Source: Bacteroidia bacterium (GTDB lineage: Bacteria > Bacteroidota > Bacteroidia > Cytophagales > JAAEPT01). From it: 38,057 nt of DNA. A program made the position numbers and the translations under genes. The DNA is taken from assembly GCA_030431525.1 (NCBI GenBank), contig JAUIJC010000037.1, forward strand, positions 1-38,057, in the 5' to 3' direction. Positions 23,882 through 34,009 of this stretch are shown here, one piece after another. Every line of letters starts with the position of its first letter. Within the stretch, counting starts at the first letter, position 1. Under the pieces are notes generated by a model. That model saw only the letters and a program-made list of their open reading frames with translations. It was not told the DNA's origin and did not search any database.

Positions 23882-24155
23882 AGACGAAGCCTTGTTCGTC
23901 CTCATGCTCTACGAAGTCAACTTCAACCCCAATCAGGTGCATGAAATCCTTTTTTGAGATGAGGACCTCGATGCCGTCAATGTCGTATTTGTCATCATCA
24001 TCCTTTTGGGTATCAAACCCAAGGACGTAGGAAACGCCAGAACAACCACTTCCCCGAGCGCCAATGCGAACCGCATAGCCTTCGGGGATTTTCTTTTTGG
24101 AAAGGATGTCCAAAATTTCCCGTTTTGCCGACTCTGTGAGACTAACTGGTGTCAT
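23871..24155 (-). CDS. HesB/IscA-like protein lacking the C-terminal CxC motif
   Basis: This 94-residue A-type iron-sulfur carrier-like protein has SLTESAKREILDILSKKKIPEGYAVRIGARGSGCSGVSYVLGFDTQKDDDDKYDIDGIEVLISKKDFMHLIGVEVDFVEHEDEQGFVF, matching the HesB fold throughout. It keeps one Cys (GSGCSG). Canonical members end with a CGCGxSF segment supplying two more Cys ligands; this one stops at FNA. Similar short forms are known in Bacteroidota, so the loss is probably not an assembly error. I start it at the ATG at 24155, the point where homology begins. It is convergent with folB. Confidence 0.85.
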   Translation of the reverse strand: MTPVSLTESAKREILDILSKKKIPEGYAVRIGARGSGCSGVSYVLGFDTQKDDDDKYDIDGIEVLISKKDFMHLIGVEVDFVEHEDEQGFVFNA

Positions 24156-24302
24156 GTTCAGGAAGATAGGTTGGAGGGTGTTTGAGGAGAGGAGGAAAAA
24201 CCTAACCACGAACCCAAGATTGACTTAAGGGCGAATCTCGACATTCTTTGTTCTAAAGCCCTAATTCTTGGGCATAATTTCTAATTTTACCACGTTTTTA
24301 CA

Positions 24303-24365
24303 TTAAGCAAAAGAAAAACAATAAGCTGCCCCAGTTGGCCAGTTTATTATTTCACTTTCGCTAAG
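24303..24365. repeat. Intergenic inverted-repeat element, copy 2
   Basis: This is a compact copy of the element at 16.0-16.2 kb: left arm about 24303-24328 (AAAAGAAAAACAATAAGCTG core) and right arm about 24339-24365 (TTTATTATTTCACTTTCGCT core), separated by about 10 bases. The two arms agree at about 19 of 26 positions as inverted repeats. The right arm shares a perfect 18-base run with copy 1. It lies between the HesB gene and the divergent hypothetical gene at 24418. Confidence 0.75.
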
Positions 24366-24417
24366 CCCGAAATGGGTCATTCTTTTGTAGAACGGTAATT
24401 ATTGAGCATTTGTCGAT

Positions 24418-24939
24418 ATGGAGCAGATAACCATTATTCTGAGCATTGTTTTGCCAGCAGCAGCCGTACTGTTTGCCATGTATTTAGTGGTAAAGGCATT
24501 TTTGAACAAAGAGTTCCAGAAGCAGTTAATTGAAGTGAAAGGCAAGGCGCAAGAACAGGTGTTGCCAATCCGTTTGCAGGCCTATGAGCGCATCTGTTTG
24601 TTCTTGGAGCGCATCAGCTTGACGAACCTTTTGCTTCGCGCTAATTCCCCAGAATATAATGCGGCCACTTTGCAGCACCGCCTTTTCACTGAGGTGCGTG
24701 AGGAGTTTGGTCACAATATGTCTCAGCAGGTCTATATGAGTGACCAAGCTTGGATGATGGTGAAAACAGCCGTTCAGGATGTAAATAACATCATCAACGA
24801 AGCCGGTGAAACGGTTGCACCTGAAGCTCCGGGAATGGAACTGGCGCAGGCCATTTTGGCAAAAATGAAGGAGCGCCAAGAGGATAAGGTGGCCGTCAGC
24901 CTCGTATTTGTGAAGAACGAGATTAGGCAACTTTTCTAA
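24418..24939 (+). CDS. Conserved Bacteroidota membrane-anchored protein (DUF7935-like)
   Basis: This 173-residue protein has one N-terminal helix (about 7-27) followed by a cytosolic helical domain: NKEFQKQLIEVKGKAQEQVLPIRLQAYERICLFLERISLTNLLLRANSPEYNAATLQHRLFTEVREEFGHNMSQQVYMSDQAWMMVKTAVQDVNNIINEA. The LPIRLQAYERICLFLERI block is strongly conserved in Cytophagia/Flavobacteria homologues, to which the name DUF7935 fits; I cannot verify this. The adjacent gene encodes prephenate dehydratase, but there is no functional link to suggest. Function is unknown. Confidence 0.7.
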   Translation: MEQITIILSIVLPAAAVLFAMYLVVKAFLNKEFQKQLIEVKGKAQEQVLPIRLQAYERICLFLERISLTNLLLRANSPEYNAATLQHRLFTEVREEFGHNMSQQVYMSDQAWMMVKTAVQDVNNIINEAGETVAPEAPGMELAQAILAKMKERQEDKVAVSLVFVKNEIRQLF

Positions 24940-25035
24940 GGGCCTATGTTTGGAGTGTGATGGTGTTTAATCGTTGAGGTGCCATTGCCCCAAGGCCTGT
25001 ACAAGTACACCTCAATACCAAAACACTTCAACAGC

Positions 25036-25872
25036 ATGAAGGTAGCTATACAAGGAGGAAGGGCCTCGTTCCATGAAATCGCCTCACGAAAGTATTTCGA
25101 AGGTGAGCCGGTCGAGGTAGTGGAATGCAGAACGTTTGAAGATGTTTGCCGGCAGGTGGACACCGAGCAAGTTGAATATGGCATGATGGCCATTGAAAAC
25201 ACCATAGCAGGAAGCATATTGCTGAACTATGGGCTCATCCAAAAATACGATTTGCGCATCGTTGGGGAAATCAAGTTGCGCATTAAGCAAAACTTGATGG
25301 CTTTGCCGGGACAGAAGTTAGAGGACATCAAAAAGGTGATGTCTCATTACATGGCCCTCAACCAGTGCACTGAGTTTTTGGACCAGTATCCTGTTTGGGA
25401 AAGGGAAGAGTATTACGATACAGCAGATAGTGCCAAGGCCATCAAGGAGGAAGACTTGAATGGCGTGGCGGCTATTGCCGGAGATTTTGCTGCAGAGCTT
25501 TACGGGCTTGAGGTGTTAGCTCCAGAGATTGAAACCTTCAAGCAGAATTTCACACGTTTTTTGGTCTTGGTGCCAAAGAGCATCAACAATCCACGATTGG
25601 ATGGGCCAACCAACAAGGCGACTATTAGCTTTGAGTTGCCGGATCAGGTGGGAAGCTTGGCAAAGGCTTTAACCATTGTGGTGGACCACAAAATCAACTT
25701 GACTAAAATTCAGTCCCTCCCAATTTTAGGGAAACCTGACCAATACACCTTCTACATGGATTGTATGTGGGATGATTATCAGGATATGAGGGCCTGTCTA
25801 ATTGCCTTGAGGCACTTGGTGCCACGATTGAATGTGATGGGGGAATACCGAAATTCTCCTGTTGTAGTATAA
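25036..25872 (+). CDS. pheA: Prephenate dehydratase
   Basis: This 278-residue enzyme makes phenylpyruvate from prephenate in phenylalanine synthesis. The catalytic domain has VAIQGGRASFHEIASRKYF near its start, IENTIAGS (53-60) and the essential NFTRFLVL (171-178, T173 in the TRF motif). A C-terminal ACT regulatory domain (about 194-270: ATISFELPDQVGSLAKALTIVVDHKINLTKIQS) should bind phenylalanine for feedback control. I start at the ATG at 25036; a GTG at 24979 would add 19 non-conserved residues. An aminotransferase gene follows after a 63-base gap with a hairpin, a common arrangement. Confidence 0.94.
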   Translation: MKVAIQGGRASFHEIASRKYFEGEPVEVVECRTFEDVCRQVDTEQVEYGMMAIENTIAGSILLNYGLIQKYDLRIVGEIKLRIKQNLMALPGQKLEDIKKVMSHYMALNQCTEFLDQYPVWEREEYYDTADSAKAIKEEDLNGVAAIAGDFAAELYGLEVLAPEIETFKQNFTRFLVLVPKSINNPRLDGPTNKATISFELPDQVGSLAKALTIVVDHKINLTKIQSLPILGKPDQYTFYMDCMWDDYQDMRACLIALRHLVPRLNVMGEYRNSPVVV

Positions 25873-25883
25873 ATGAGATTTAC

Positions 25884-25917
25884 GAAGGGCGTTCAACGAT
25901 TTTTTTGAACGCTCTTC
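25884..25917 (+). other. Hairpin between pheA and the aminotransferase gene
   Basis: A 13-base stem (25884-25896 with 25905-25917, one G-U pair) with an 8-base loop fills the gap before the aminotransferase start, ending 18 bases upstream. The following bases (TTAAGG) are a poor T-run, so it may slow or stabilise the transcript or act as an attenuator; termination is uncertain. Confidence 0.5.
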
Positions 25918-25935
25918 TTAAGGAAATAAAGGATT

Positions 25936-27105
25936 ATGATTATTCCGTTGGCAGAGCGCCTTCAAGGAGTTAAGGCCTATTACTTCGTCAAGAAGCTCGA
26001 AGAGATTAGGCAATTGAAAAAGGAGGGGAAGGAAGTCATCAATTTTGGGATTGGAAGCCCAGATTTGCCTCCATCTGAGAATGCCGTTCAGGCATTGGTG
26101 AAAGCCGCTACCGCTGATGGTGCTCACGGCTACCAACCTTATCAGGGCATTGAGGAATTGCGCCAAGGCATCGCCTCTTGGTATAATGAGACTTACGGTG
26201 TGGGCTTGGATACTCATACGAACGTTTTGCCGTTGATGGGCTCCAAGGAGGGAATCCTTCATATCACCTTGGCTTATGTAAACCCAGGGGAGGAAGTCCT
26301 GGTTCCTAATCCTGGTTATCCAACCTATACTTCACTTTCCAAGCTTTTGGGGGCCAATGTCAAGCCTTATGACCTCAAGGAGGAAAATGACTGGTATCCT
26401 GATTTTGATGCGTTGGAGGCCATGGATCTTTCCAAGGTGCGCTTGATGTGGGTGAATTATCCACATATGCCTACTGGAACGCCAGCAAAAATTGAGGTTT
26501 TTGAAAAGTTGATTGCCTTCGGCAAGAAGCACAACATTTTGATCTGCCACGATAACCCTTACAGCTTGGTCCTGAACAAGGAGCAACCATTAAGTATCCT
26601 TAGTGTAGAAGGCGCTGAGGAGGTGGCTGTTGAGTTGAATTCATTCAGCAAATCTCACAACATGGCCGGATGGCGTGTAGGTATGATGGTGGGTGGAGAG
26701 GAATACATCAAGGCTGCTCTTCGTGTGAAAAGCAATATCGACTCAGGTATGTTCTTAGGGATTCAGCATGCAGCGGTAGAAGCCCTGAAAGAAGAGGTGG
26801 TCTGGCATACTGAGCGCAACGAAATCTACGCTAAGAGGCGCGATTGGGTGTGGAAGATTTTGGATTTGTTGGGCTTTGATTACGATAAAAAGCAGGAAGG
26901 GATGTTTGTGTGGGCAAAGCCAAAAAATACTTCAGGAATTACTGATATTCCCGCATTCATTGATAACTTGTTGCACAAGCACCACATCTTTTTCACCCCA
27001 GGAATGATTTTTGGTTCAAACGGCGAGGGTTTCTTGAGGCTTTCCCTTTGTGTGTCAGAAGACTTGATGGAAAAGGCATATGAGCGATTGAAGGCATTGA
27101 AGTAA
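25936..27105 (+). CDS. Class I/II pyridoxal-phosphate aminotransferase
   Basis: This 389-residue fold-type I aminotransferase has the segments INFGIGSPDLPPSENA, GYQPYQGIEELRQGIA, PNPGYPTYTS (124-133), VNYPHMPTGTPA (N174 contact), CHDNPYS (D206) and SFSKSHNMAGWRVG with PLP-binding Lys239. It sits behind pheA in the same direction, so it is likely to convert phenylpyruvate or prephenate. Its sequence style also resembles LL-diaminopimelate/alanine-type enzymes. Specificity cannot be fixed from motifs. A hairpin lies between the two genes. Confidence 0.88.
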   Translation: MIIPLAERLQGVKAYYFVKKLEEIRQLKKEGKEVINFGIGSPDLPPSENAVQALVKAATADGAHGYQPYQGIEELRQGIASWYNETYGVGLDTHTNVLPLMGSKEGILHITLAYVNPGEEVLVPNPGYPTYTSLSKLLGANVKPYDLKEENDWYPDFDALEAMDLSKVRLMWVNYPHMPTGTPAKIEVFEKLIAFGKKHNILICHDNPYSLVLNKEQPLSILSVEGAEEVAVELNSFSKSHNMAGWRVGMMVGGEEYIKAALRVKSNIDSGMFLGIQHAAVEALKEEVVWHTERNEIYAKRRDWVWKILDLLGFDYDKKQEGMFVWAKPKNTSGITDIPAFIDNLLHKHHIFFTPGMIFGSNGEGFLRLSLCVSEDLMEKAYERLKALK

Positions 27106-27178
27106 TTCAATGCGTTCTTCCGTGTCATTTTAAGGTGAACCCAAATAGAGGCAAATAAGGGTTTTAGTTTTTTCTTAA

Positions 27179-27574
27179 ATGGATACGATGGTAAATAAAG
27201 TGATGATTGTCGACGATAACGAAGTCGACAATTTTATCACTCAAAGAGTTTTGGAGCGGTCCAATGTCGCTAAGGAAGTCATTGTGGCAAACTCCGGACA
27301 AAAGGCATTGAACATGTTGAAGGAAATGGCACAAGGGAAGAAGGAGCTTCCCAGCTATATCTTTTTGGATGTGAACATGCCTGTAGTGGATGGCTTTGTT
27401 TTCCTCTATGATTTTGAGGAACTCCCGTTCGTGATTAGGGAGCAATGCAAAGTGTTCATCCTTTCCAGTATGATCGAGGAACAGGCGATTGAACGCCTAA
27501 AGGCGAATCCTTTTGTGCTGGATTTCCTGACAAAACCACTAACGCCTTTGGCCCTTCAAGAGGTCTTGGTGTAA
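27179..27574 (+). CDS. Single-domain response regulator (receiver only)
   Basis: This 131-residue receiver has an acidic pair (MIVDDNEVD), phospho-acceptor D64 in IFLDVNMPVVDGF, Ser in FILSSMIEE and Lys in FLTKPLTPLAL. There is no output domain. The VDNFITQRVLER style is shared with Bacteroidota receivers paired with hybrid kinases. No kinase gene is nearby. It ends two bases before the convergent 3D-domain gene. Confidence 0.9.
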   Translation: MDTMVNKVMIVDDNEVDNFITQRVLERSNVAKEVIVANSGQKALNMLKEMAQGKKELPSYIFLDVNMPVVDGFVFLYDFEELPFVIREQCKVFILSSMIEEQAIERLKANPFVLDFLTKPLTPLALQEVLV

Positions 27575-27576
27575 GA

Positions 27577-28278
27577 TTATAAATGCATTTGTTTTAGAGC
27601 TTCAATGATTTTTTGGTCAGAAACCACTTGAGCTTTAAACGTATGTTCTGGTGATGAGCCAATAAAATTAAAGGGCGAGCGTATTGATGTGCCAATGAAG
27701 ACATCAATGTGCTTGCCTTTTATTTTGCTTCCTGTGTCGCCGGCAAAGAAATATCCATCATGGATGCTGCCGTCTGGCAGTTTCACTCCTTTGGCTTTTG
27801 GGATGAACAAGACCGTTCCATAGGGAATCATTTTTTGATCAACGGCGATTGTCCTGTACGGGACAAGCTTGTAGTTTCTTACCCCCAAGCCAAAACCCGT
27901 AGATTTTGCCCACAAGACCTTTCCCGTTTTTTCATAGCCATTATAGTGGGCGTAACGCTTACATCGCCTACAATCGAACTGAAGGCTTTCTGAGCGGCCT
28001 GCAAAATTCAATAAAACGGTGTCGGTGGGCGTGATGACCTGCGCTGTTCCTTCAATGGCTGCCTTGCACCAATCTGTGGAGTCCAAGTTGATGCCAATTG
28101 GTTTTCCCTCCTTATCAAGAATGGCAATCCCTGTTTCTTGGCTTTTTAGTTGGGGAATGTGATACCACGTTGCCCACAGCTCAAGTGTTTTTGGCGGTTT
28201 AGTCCGCATGGAAAACATCCCAAACGTCATAATGGTGAGACCGAAGAGTAGGGCGGCGATGCCTTGTTTGGAGAACAT
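27577..28278 (-). CDS. 3D-domain envelope protein (MltA-type fold)
   Basis: This 233-residue protein has an N-terminal helix (about 5-25, GIAALLFGLTIMTFGMF) acting as membrane anchor or signal peptide. A middle domain has a CxxC pair (FDCRRCKRYAHY), and the C-terminal 3D domain carries the three aspartates in TIAVDQKMIPYGTVLFIP, FFAGDTGSKIKG and HIDVFIG. The fold is found in lytic transglycosylase MltA and cell-wall-binding proteins, so a role in peptidoglycan binding or cleavage is likely. I start at the ATG at 28278, because an upstream TTG would add 12 unneeded residues. It follows the isocitrate dehydrogenase terminator. Confidence 0.85.
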   Translation of the reverse strand: MFSKQGIAALLFGLTIMTFGMFSMRTKPPKTLELWATWYHIPQLKSQETGIAILDKEGKPIGINLDSTDWCKAAIEGTAQVITPTDTVLLNFAGRSESLQFDCRRCKRYAHYNGYEKTGKVLWAKSTGFGLGVRNYKLVPYRTIAVDQKMIPYGTVLFIPKAKGVKLPDGSIHDGYFFAGDTGSKIKGKHIDVFIGTSIRSPFNFIGSSPEHTFKAQVVSDQKIIEALKQMHL

Positions 28279-28295
28279 GCTATGAGGCTTTAAAA

Positions 28296-28331
28296 TGAAA
28301 AGAGGTTGCTCCAAAACGGAACAACCTCTTT
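28296..28331 (-). terminator. Intrinsic terminator after isocitrate dehydrogenase
   Basis: A 10-base perfect stem (28299-28308 with 28322-28331), a 13-base partly paired loop, and a minus-strand tail TTTTCATTTT follow 25 bases after the stop of the gene. Confidence 0.92.
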
Positions 28332-28355
28332 GTGCAATCTATGATGGGTTTCCAA

Positions 28356-30602
<2,247 letters not shown>

Positions 30603-30685
30603 TTAATGGTTTCAGAATAGAAAAACAGCGACAAATTAGGGGAAATCGGCGGGTACTGCAAGAAAATGAGCGAGGCAAGTAAAGA

Positions 30686-30712
30686 GACACGAACCCAAGA
30701 CGGATTCGTGTC
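30686..30712 (-). terminator. Hairpin after the OmpA-PD40 gene
   Basis: An 8-base perfect stem (GACACGAA 30686-30693 with TTCGTGTC 30705-30712) with an 11-base loop follows the stop. The minus-strand bases after it (CTCTTTACTT) are only moderately T-rich, and the strong T-run lies on its near side. Confidence 0.55.
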
Positions 30713-30729
30713 CAAAAAAAATGCTGGAA

Positions 30730-32958
30730 TTACCTTGAAATCAATGGCAGGAAGGGAGCGTCTGGGCTGAAGAAAAGCCAGTCGTAATTGGCTTGTTCAA
30801 CTTGAACGGCCTTTGAATTATAGTCGATGATGGTGATTTCAATGCGGTTGTTGACAAGGTGTTCTTCTTCGGAGCAGTCAATGCCATTGCCGCAGTGGTT
30901 CAATAACGCTTCCTCTCCAAAACCTCGCGCTTGAATCACTCTCCGTGACACACCTTCATGTTGGAGAAACTCCAAGGCCCTGCGGGCAATGGTTTGCGAA
31001 TTCCGCATGTTGAAGAAGCTGTTTCCCCGACTATCGGTATAGACGTTGACTTGGAGTTTGACCCCAGGGTGGTTTTTGGCAAAAATGGCCACCTTGTCCA
31101 GCAGCTCATACACATCCGCATTCAACTCGCTGTTTCCAGATTGCCAAACCCCCTTTTTTGCCAAAAGGATTTTCTGGGCGCTTATGCGCTCCAATGAAAG
31201 TTCCTGAATTGGCCGTTGTGTGGTCGTAGTGGCTTGCTCGGTTTCTATTCGGTAGTAGTTGTTGATGTATTTGGTTTTGCCCACCCGAATGTCATAAGGC
31301 ATGTTTGGTTTTAGCTGAGTAGTGATGATGCCTTGGTCGTCGGTGTAGAGCACAATCTCTTTTTCGGTCGAATCTCGGAAACTCACCTTCGCCATTTTTA
31401 CTGGGAGCCCAGAATCTTTGTCTTTGACGATGGTTTGGAAGGGGACTCCTGTTGGCAATGGTTTTTGTAGAACTAGTTCTGCGTGGTGATATCTATCCTC
31501 TGAATTCAGGTCCAGATTTTTGACCAGGGGGAGAAACCCTTGTTCTGTACACGCAAGGGAATACATACGACCACTTTCGAGTCGCATCGTGAAATCCCCC
31601 AAGTTGTCGGTAACCTTGGTGAGCATGGTATCCTTGCTATAATTATCAATCGCAACGACTTTGGTGTGGCGGACAGGAAAGCTGTTGCCATGCCCATCCA
31701 TAGTCATGATGCGACCTTGAACAATGGTTTTGTTGGGTTCGGTAAAAATGACCCCATATATGTCATCAAGCCCTTGGCCTCCTTCTCGATCAGAGGATAG
31801 GTAGCCTGTACGTCCATCGTGACTGAGGACTAATCCAAAATCATCGCGGTGGGTATTGATAGGATAACTCAATGGTTTTGGGGTGGCGAACTCTCCGTCT
31901 TTCCATTCACAGTAAAAGATGTCCAAACCACCCAATCCACCTTTGCCATCAGAGGCGAAATAAAGAGAGCCGTCTGTATGGATAAAGGGAAACATTTCCT
32001 GACCTGGCGAGTTAATTTCAGTTCCGAGGTTTTCAGGTGTGCTCCATCGGCCATTTTTGAAATGGCTGATATATAAATCGGCACCACCTTGTCCCATCCC
32101 AGTAACATCAGCTACAAAAACCAAGGTTTTGAAGTCAGCGCTAACGGCAGGGTGTCCCATGGATTTGGCTCTGAAATTCAGCCTCATTGGACGAATATTC
32201 GTCCATTTGTTGCCAATAAGTTTGGCCGTGTAAAGTTTTGGTTCCTTTTCGCTGCGCGTAAAAATGATGCGGTTCTCTTCATTATTAAAGCAGACGGGTC
32301 CCTCATGAAATTTCCCGTTGAGTTCATCTGCAAAAGTGTTCACGTCAATTTGTGAACCATTTTCACTGGTTTTTGAGAAATAGAGATCAAAGAAGCGCTC
32401 GTTGGTTTCCAAGCTTCTGCGGTCGCTGGTAGGGTTCCAGTCGCGATTGGAAACAAACACAATTCCTTCCTTGAAATAGGCAGGGGCAAAGTCTCGGTCA
32501 CGGCTGTTAATGTCCAGTTTTCGAATCTCAAAATGCAGGGAGTCTTTGTGGAATTCCTCTAAGTGTTCGATGGCATAGACTTGTTTGCGACTGCTTTTGT
32601 CATGAGGAACTTCTTGGCCGTAGCGCTCAAACCAAACCTTGGCTTCATCATACCGTCCGCATTGGAACAAGGCCTTTCCATATTGAAAGTGATGCCAAGG
32701 GTCAGCCTTATCAAATAGTTCCACTTGGGAGTACCAAAAGACGACTTTGTCGGGTTCATGAAGGTGGATATAGCATGTGGCGGCGCGCAGTTTGGCGTCG
32801 TCAGTTCCTTTTTTTCGAGCAAGTTTTTGGTAAAGGGGAAGGGCCTCCGTGTAGTCGTGTTTAAAGAAATAAGCTTCGGCTCGTTTCATCGTGGACCGAG
32901 ACGAACTACAGGCAAAAAGAAGAAAGGCCAATGGAAAATAGAATAGAGCTTTGCGCAT
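30730..32958 (-). CDS. OmpA-family lipoprotein with TPR and PD40 repeats (PorE/SprE-like)
   Basis: This 742-residue outer-membrane lipoprotein begins with a signal peptide and lipobox ending at Cys17 (FLLFACSSS). Tetratricopeptide-like helices (about 20-125) follow, then PD40/WD40-like beta repeats (about 160-385: NRIIFTRSEKEPKLY, GHPAVSADFKTLVFVAD, GSLYFASDGKGGLGGLDIFY, GTGYLSSDREGGQGLDDIYG-like blocks), a carboxypeptidase-regulatory-like domain (about 395-500), and a C-terminal OmpA domain with peptidoglycan-binding residues (VYTDSRGNSFFNMRNSQTIARRALEFL, NNRIEI). The layout matches PorE, which ties the type IX secretion system to peptidoglycan. It is the last of three co-directional genes with a PorP/SprF and a CHU_C gene. 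The ATG at 32958 is used; a TTG upstream breaks the signal peptide. Confidence 0.88.
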   Translation of the reverse strand: MRKALFYFPLAFLLFACSSSRSTMKRAEAYFFKHDYTEALPLYQKLARKKGTDDAKLRAATCYIHLHEPDKVVFWYSQVELFDKADPWHHFQYGKALFQCGRYDEAKVWFERYGQEVPHDKSSRKQVYAIEHLEEFHKDSLHFEIRKLDINSRDRDFAPAYFKEGIVFVSNRDWNPTSDRRSLETNERFFDLYFSKTSENGSQIDVNTFADELNGKFHEGPVCFNNEENRIIFTRSEKEPKLYTAKLIGNKWTNIRPMRLNFRAKSMGHPAVSADFKTLVFVADVTGMGQGGADLYISHFKNGRWSTPENLGTEINSPGQEMFPFIHTDGSLYFASDGKGGLGGLDIFYCEWKDGEFATPKPLSYPINTHRDDFGLVLSHDGRTGYLSSDREGGQGLDDIYGVIFTEPNKTIVQGRIMTMDGHGNSFPVRHTKVVAIDNYSKDTMLTKVTDNLGDFTMRLESGRMYSLACTEQGFLPLVKNLDLNSEDRYHHAELVLQKPLPTGVPFQTIVKDKDSGLPVKMAKVSFRDSTEKEIVLYTDDQGIITTQLKPNMPYDIRVGKTKYINNYYRIETEQATTTTQRPIQELSLERISAQKILLAKKGVWQSGNSELNADVYELLDKVAIFAKNHPGVKLQVNVYTDSRGNSFFNMRNSQTIARRALEFLQHEGVSRRVIQARGFGEEALLNHCGNGIDCSEEEHLVNNRIEITIIDYNSKAVQVEQANYDWLFFSPDAPFLPLISR

Positions 32959-33016
32959 AAAAAAAGAGGTCAAATTCAAAAAGCCTAAATATTGAGTTGT
33001 TGCTATTCAGAGTGTT

Positions 33017-33976
33017 CTAAAAGAATCGAGGGCTGGTGATATCTTCCTCGGTATATTTCATTCTAAAATTGAGTGAGAATTCATGGGAGCCATGATTTGT
33101 TGACCTAAAGTTTCCAATCCCCAAATCGTAGGAATATCCAAGTCTGAACTGTTCGGTGATTTGGAGAATCGCCAGAAAATCCACGGACTCTTTAAATCGG
33201 TAGGTGGCTCCAATCCAGTATTTGTCATGGAAAATGGCCATGGCGTTCAGTTCCCATGCAGGAGGACTTCCTTCCACCATTTTTAGCAAGCCTGATGGTC
33301 TGAGTTTAAAGTTTTGAGAGAGCTCGAAAACATATCCTGAAGTGATATAAAGTGGAATGGATTGCCTTGATCCAACCTGTCCATTTCCAGGGTCAAGCCT
33401 GCCATTCAAAAGTTGTGGGGAGGACACCCCGGCGTATAGTTTCTGGCTGTGGAAAAACAAACCTGCCCCAACCACAGGAAGAAATTCTGACCTGTTATCA
33501 TCAAACTTGCCGTCATCGGGGTTTTTTACATTGACATCAGTGAGGTCGGCTTTGTGATTTTGAAAACCACCTTGAAGCCCAAACCGAAGCTTGAACTTTT
33601 CGGATAGCTTTAGTTTGTAAGCAAAGACTCCATTGAGATAAATGTTGCGGTACACGGCAATTTTATCATGGGCAAAGCTTACCCCAACAGCGAATTTCCT
33701 TCCACGAAGTGGCGAATGCGCACTTGCCGTGATGGTTTGTGGAGCGCCTTCCAAGCCTCCCCATTGGTTTCGATAAACCCCAGTAGCGCTGAACATCTCA
33801 TGGACACCAGCATACGCTGGGTTGATCAGAAGCTCATTGAACATGTATTGGGTGTACATGGGGTTTTGTTGCGCTTTTAGGGGACTTCCAGTGAGAAGCC
33901 CAATGACAAGCACAAAGACAACCATGAACGGTCGGCTCCAAAAGTCACATGTTGTTATATATAGTCGTATGCTCAT
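33017..33976 (-). CDS. PorP/SprF family type IX secretion membrane protein
   Basis: This 319-residue outer-membrane beta-barrel protein has a signal peptide (hydrophobic segment about 18-33, cleavage near PLKAQQ) and then the family start QQNPMYTQYMFNELLINPAYAGVHEMFSATGVYRNQWGGLEGAPQTITASAHSPL, which is diagnostic. PorP/SprF proteins work with the type IX secretion machinery and are needed for surface display of CTD-carrying proteins, in particular type B substrates. It lies 33 bases after the CHU_C gene and 58 before the OmpA-PD40 gene, all on the minus strand, so the triad is probably one transcript. Confidence 0.95.
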   Translation of the reverse strand: MSIRLYITTCDFWSRPFMVVFVLVIGLLTGSPLKAQQNPMYTQYMFNELLINPAYAGVHEMFSATGVYRNQWGGLEGAPQTITASAHSPLRGRKFAVGVSFAHDKIAVYRNIYLNGVFAYKLKLSEKFKLRFGLQGGFQNHKADLTDVNVKNPDDGKFDDNRSEFLPVVGAGLFFHSQKLYAGVSSPQLLNGRLDPGNGQVGSRQSIPLYITSGYVFELSQNFKLRPSGLLKMVEGSPPAWELNAMAIFHDKYWIGATYRFKESVDFLAILQITEQFRLGYSYDLGIGNFRSTNHGSHEFSLNFRMKYTEEDITSPRFF

Positions 33977-34009
33977 GTATTTCCCCGATTGAGCTTGTCC
34001 TTTCTATGA

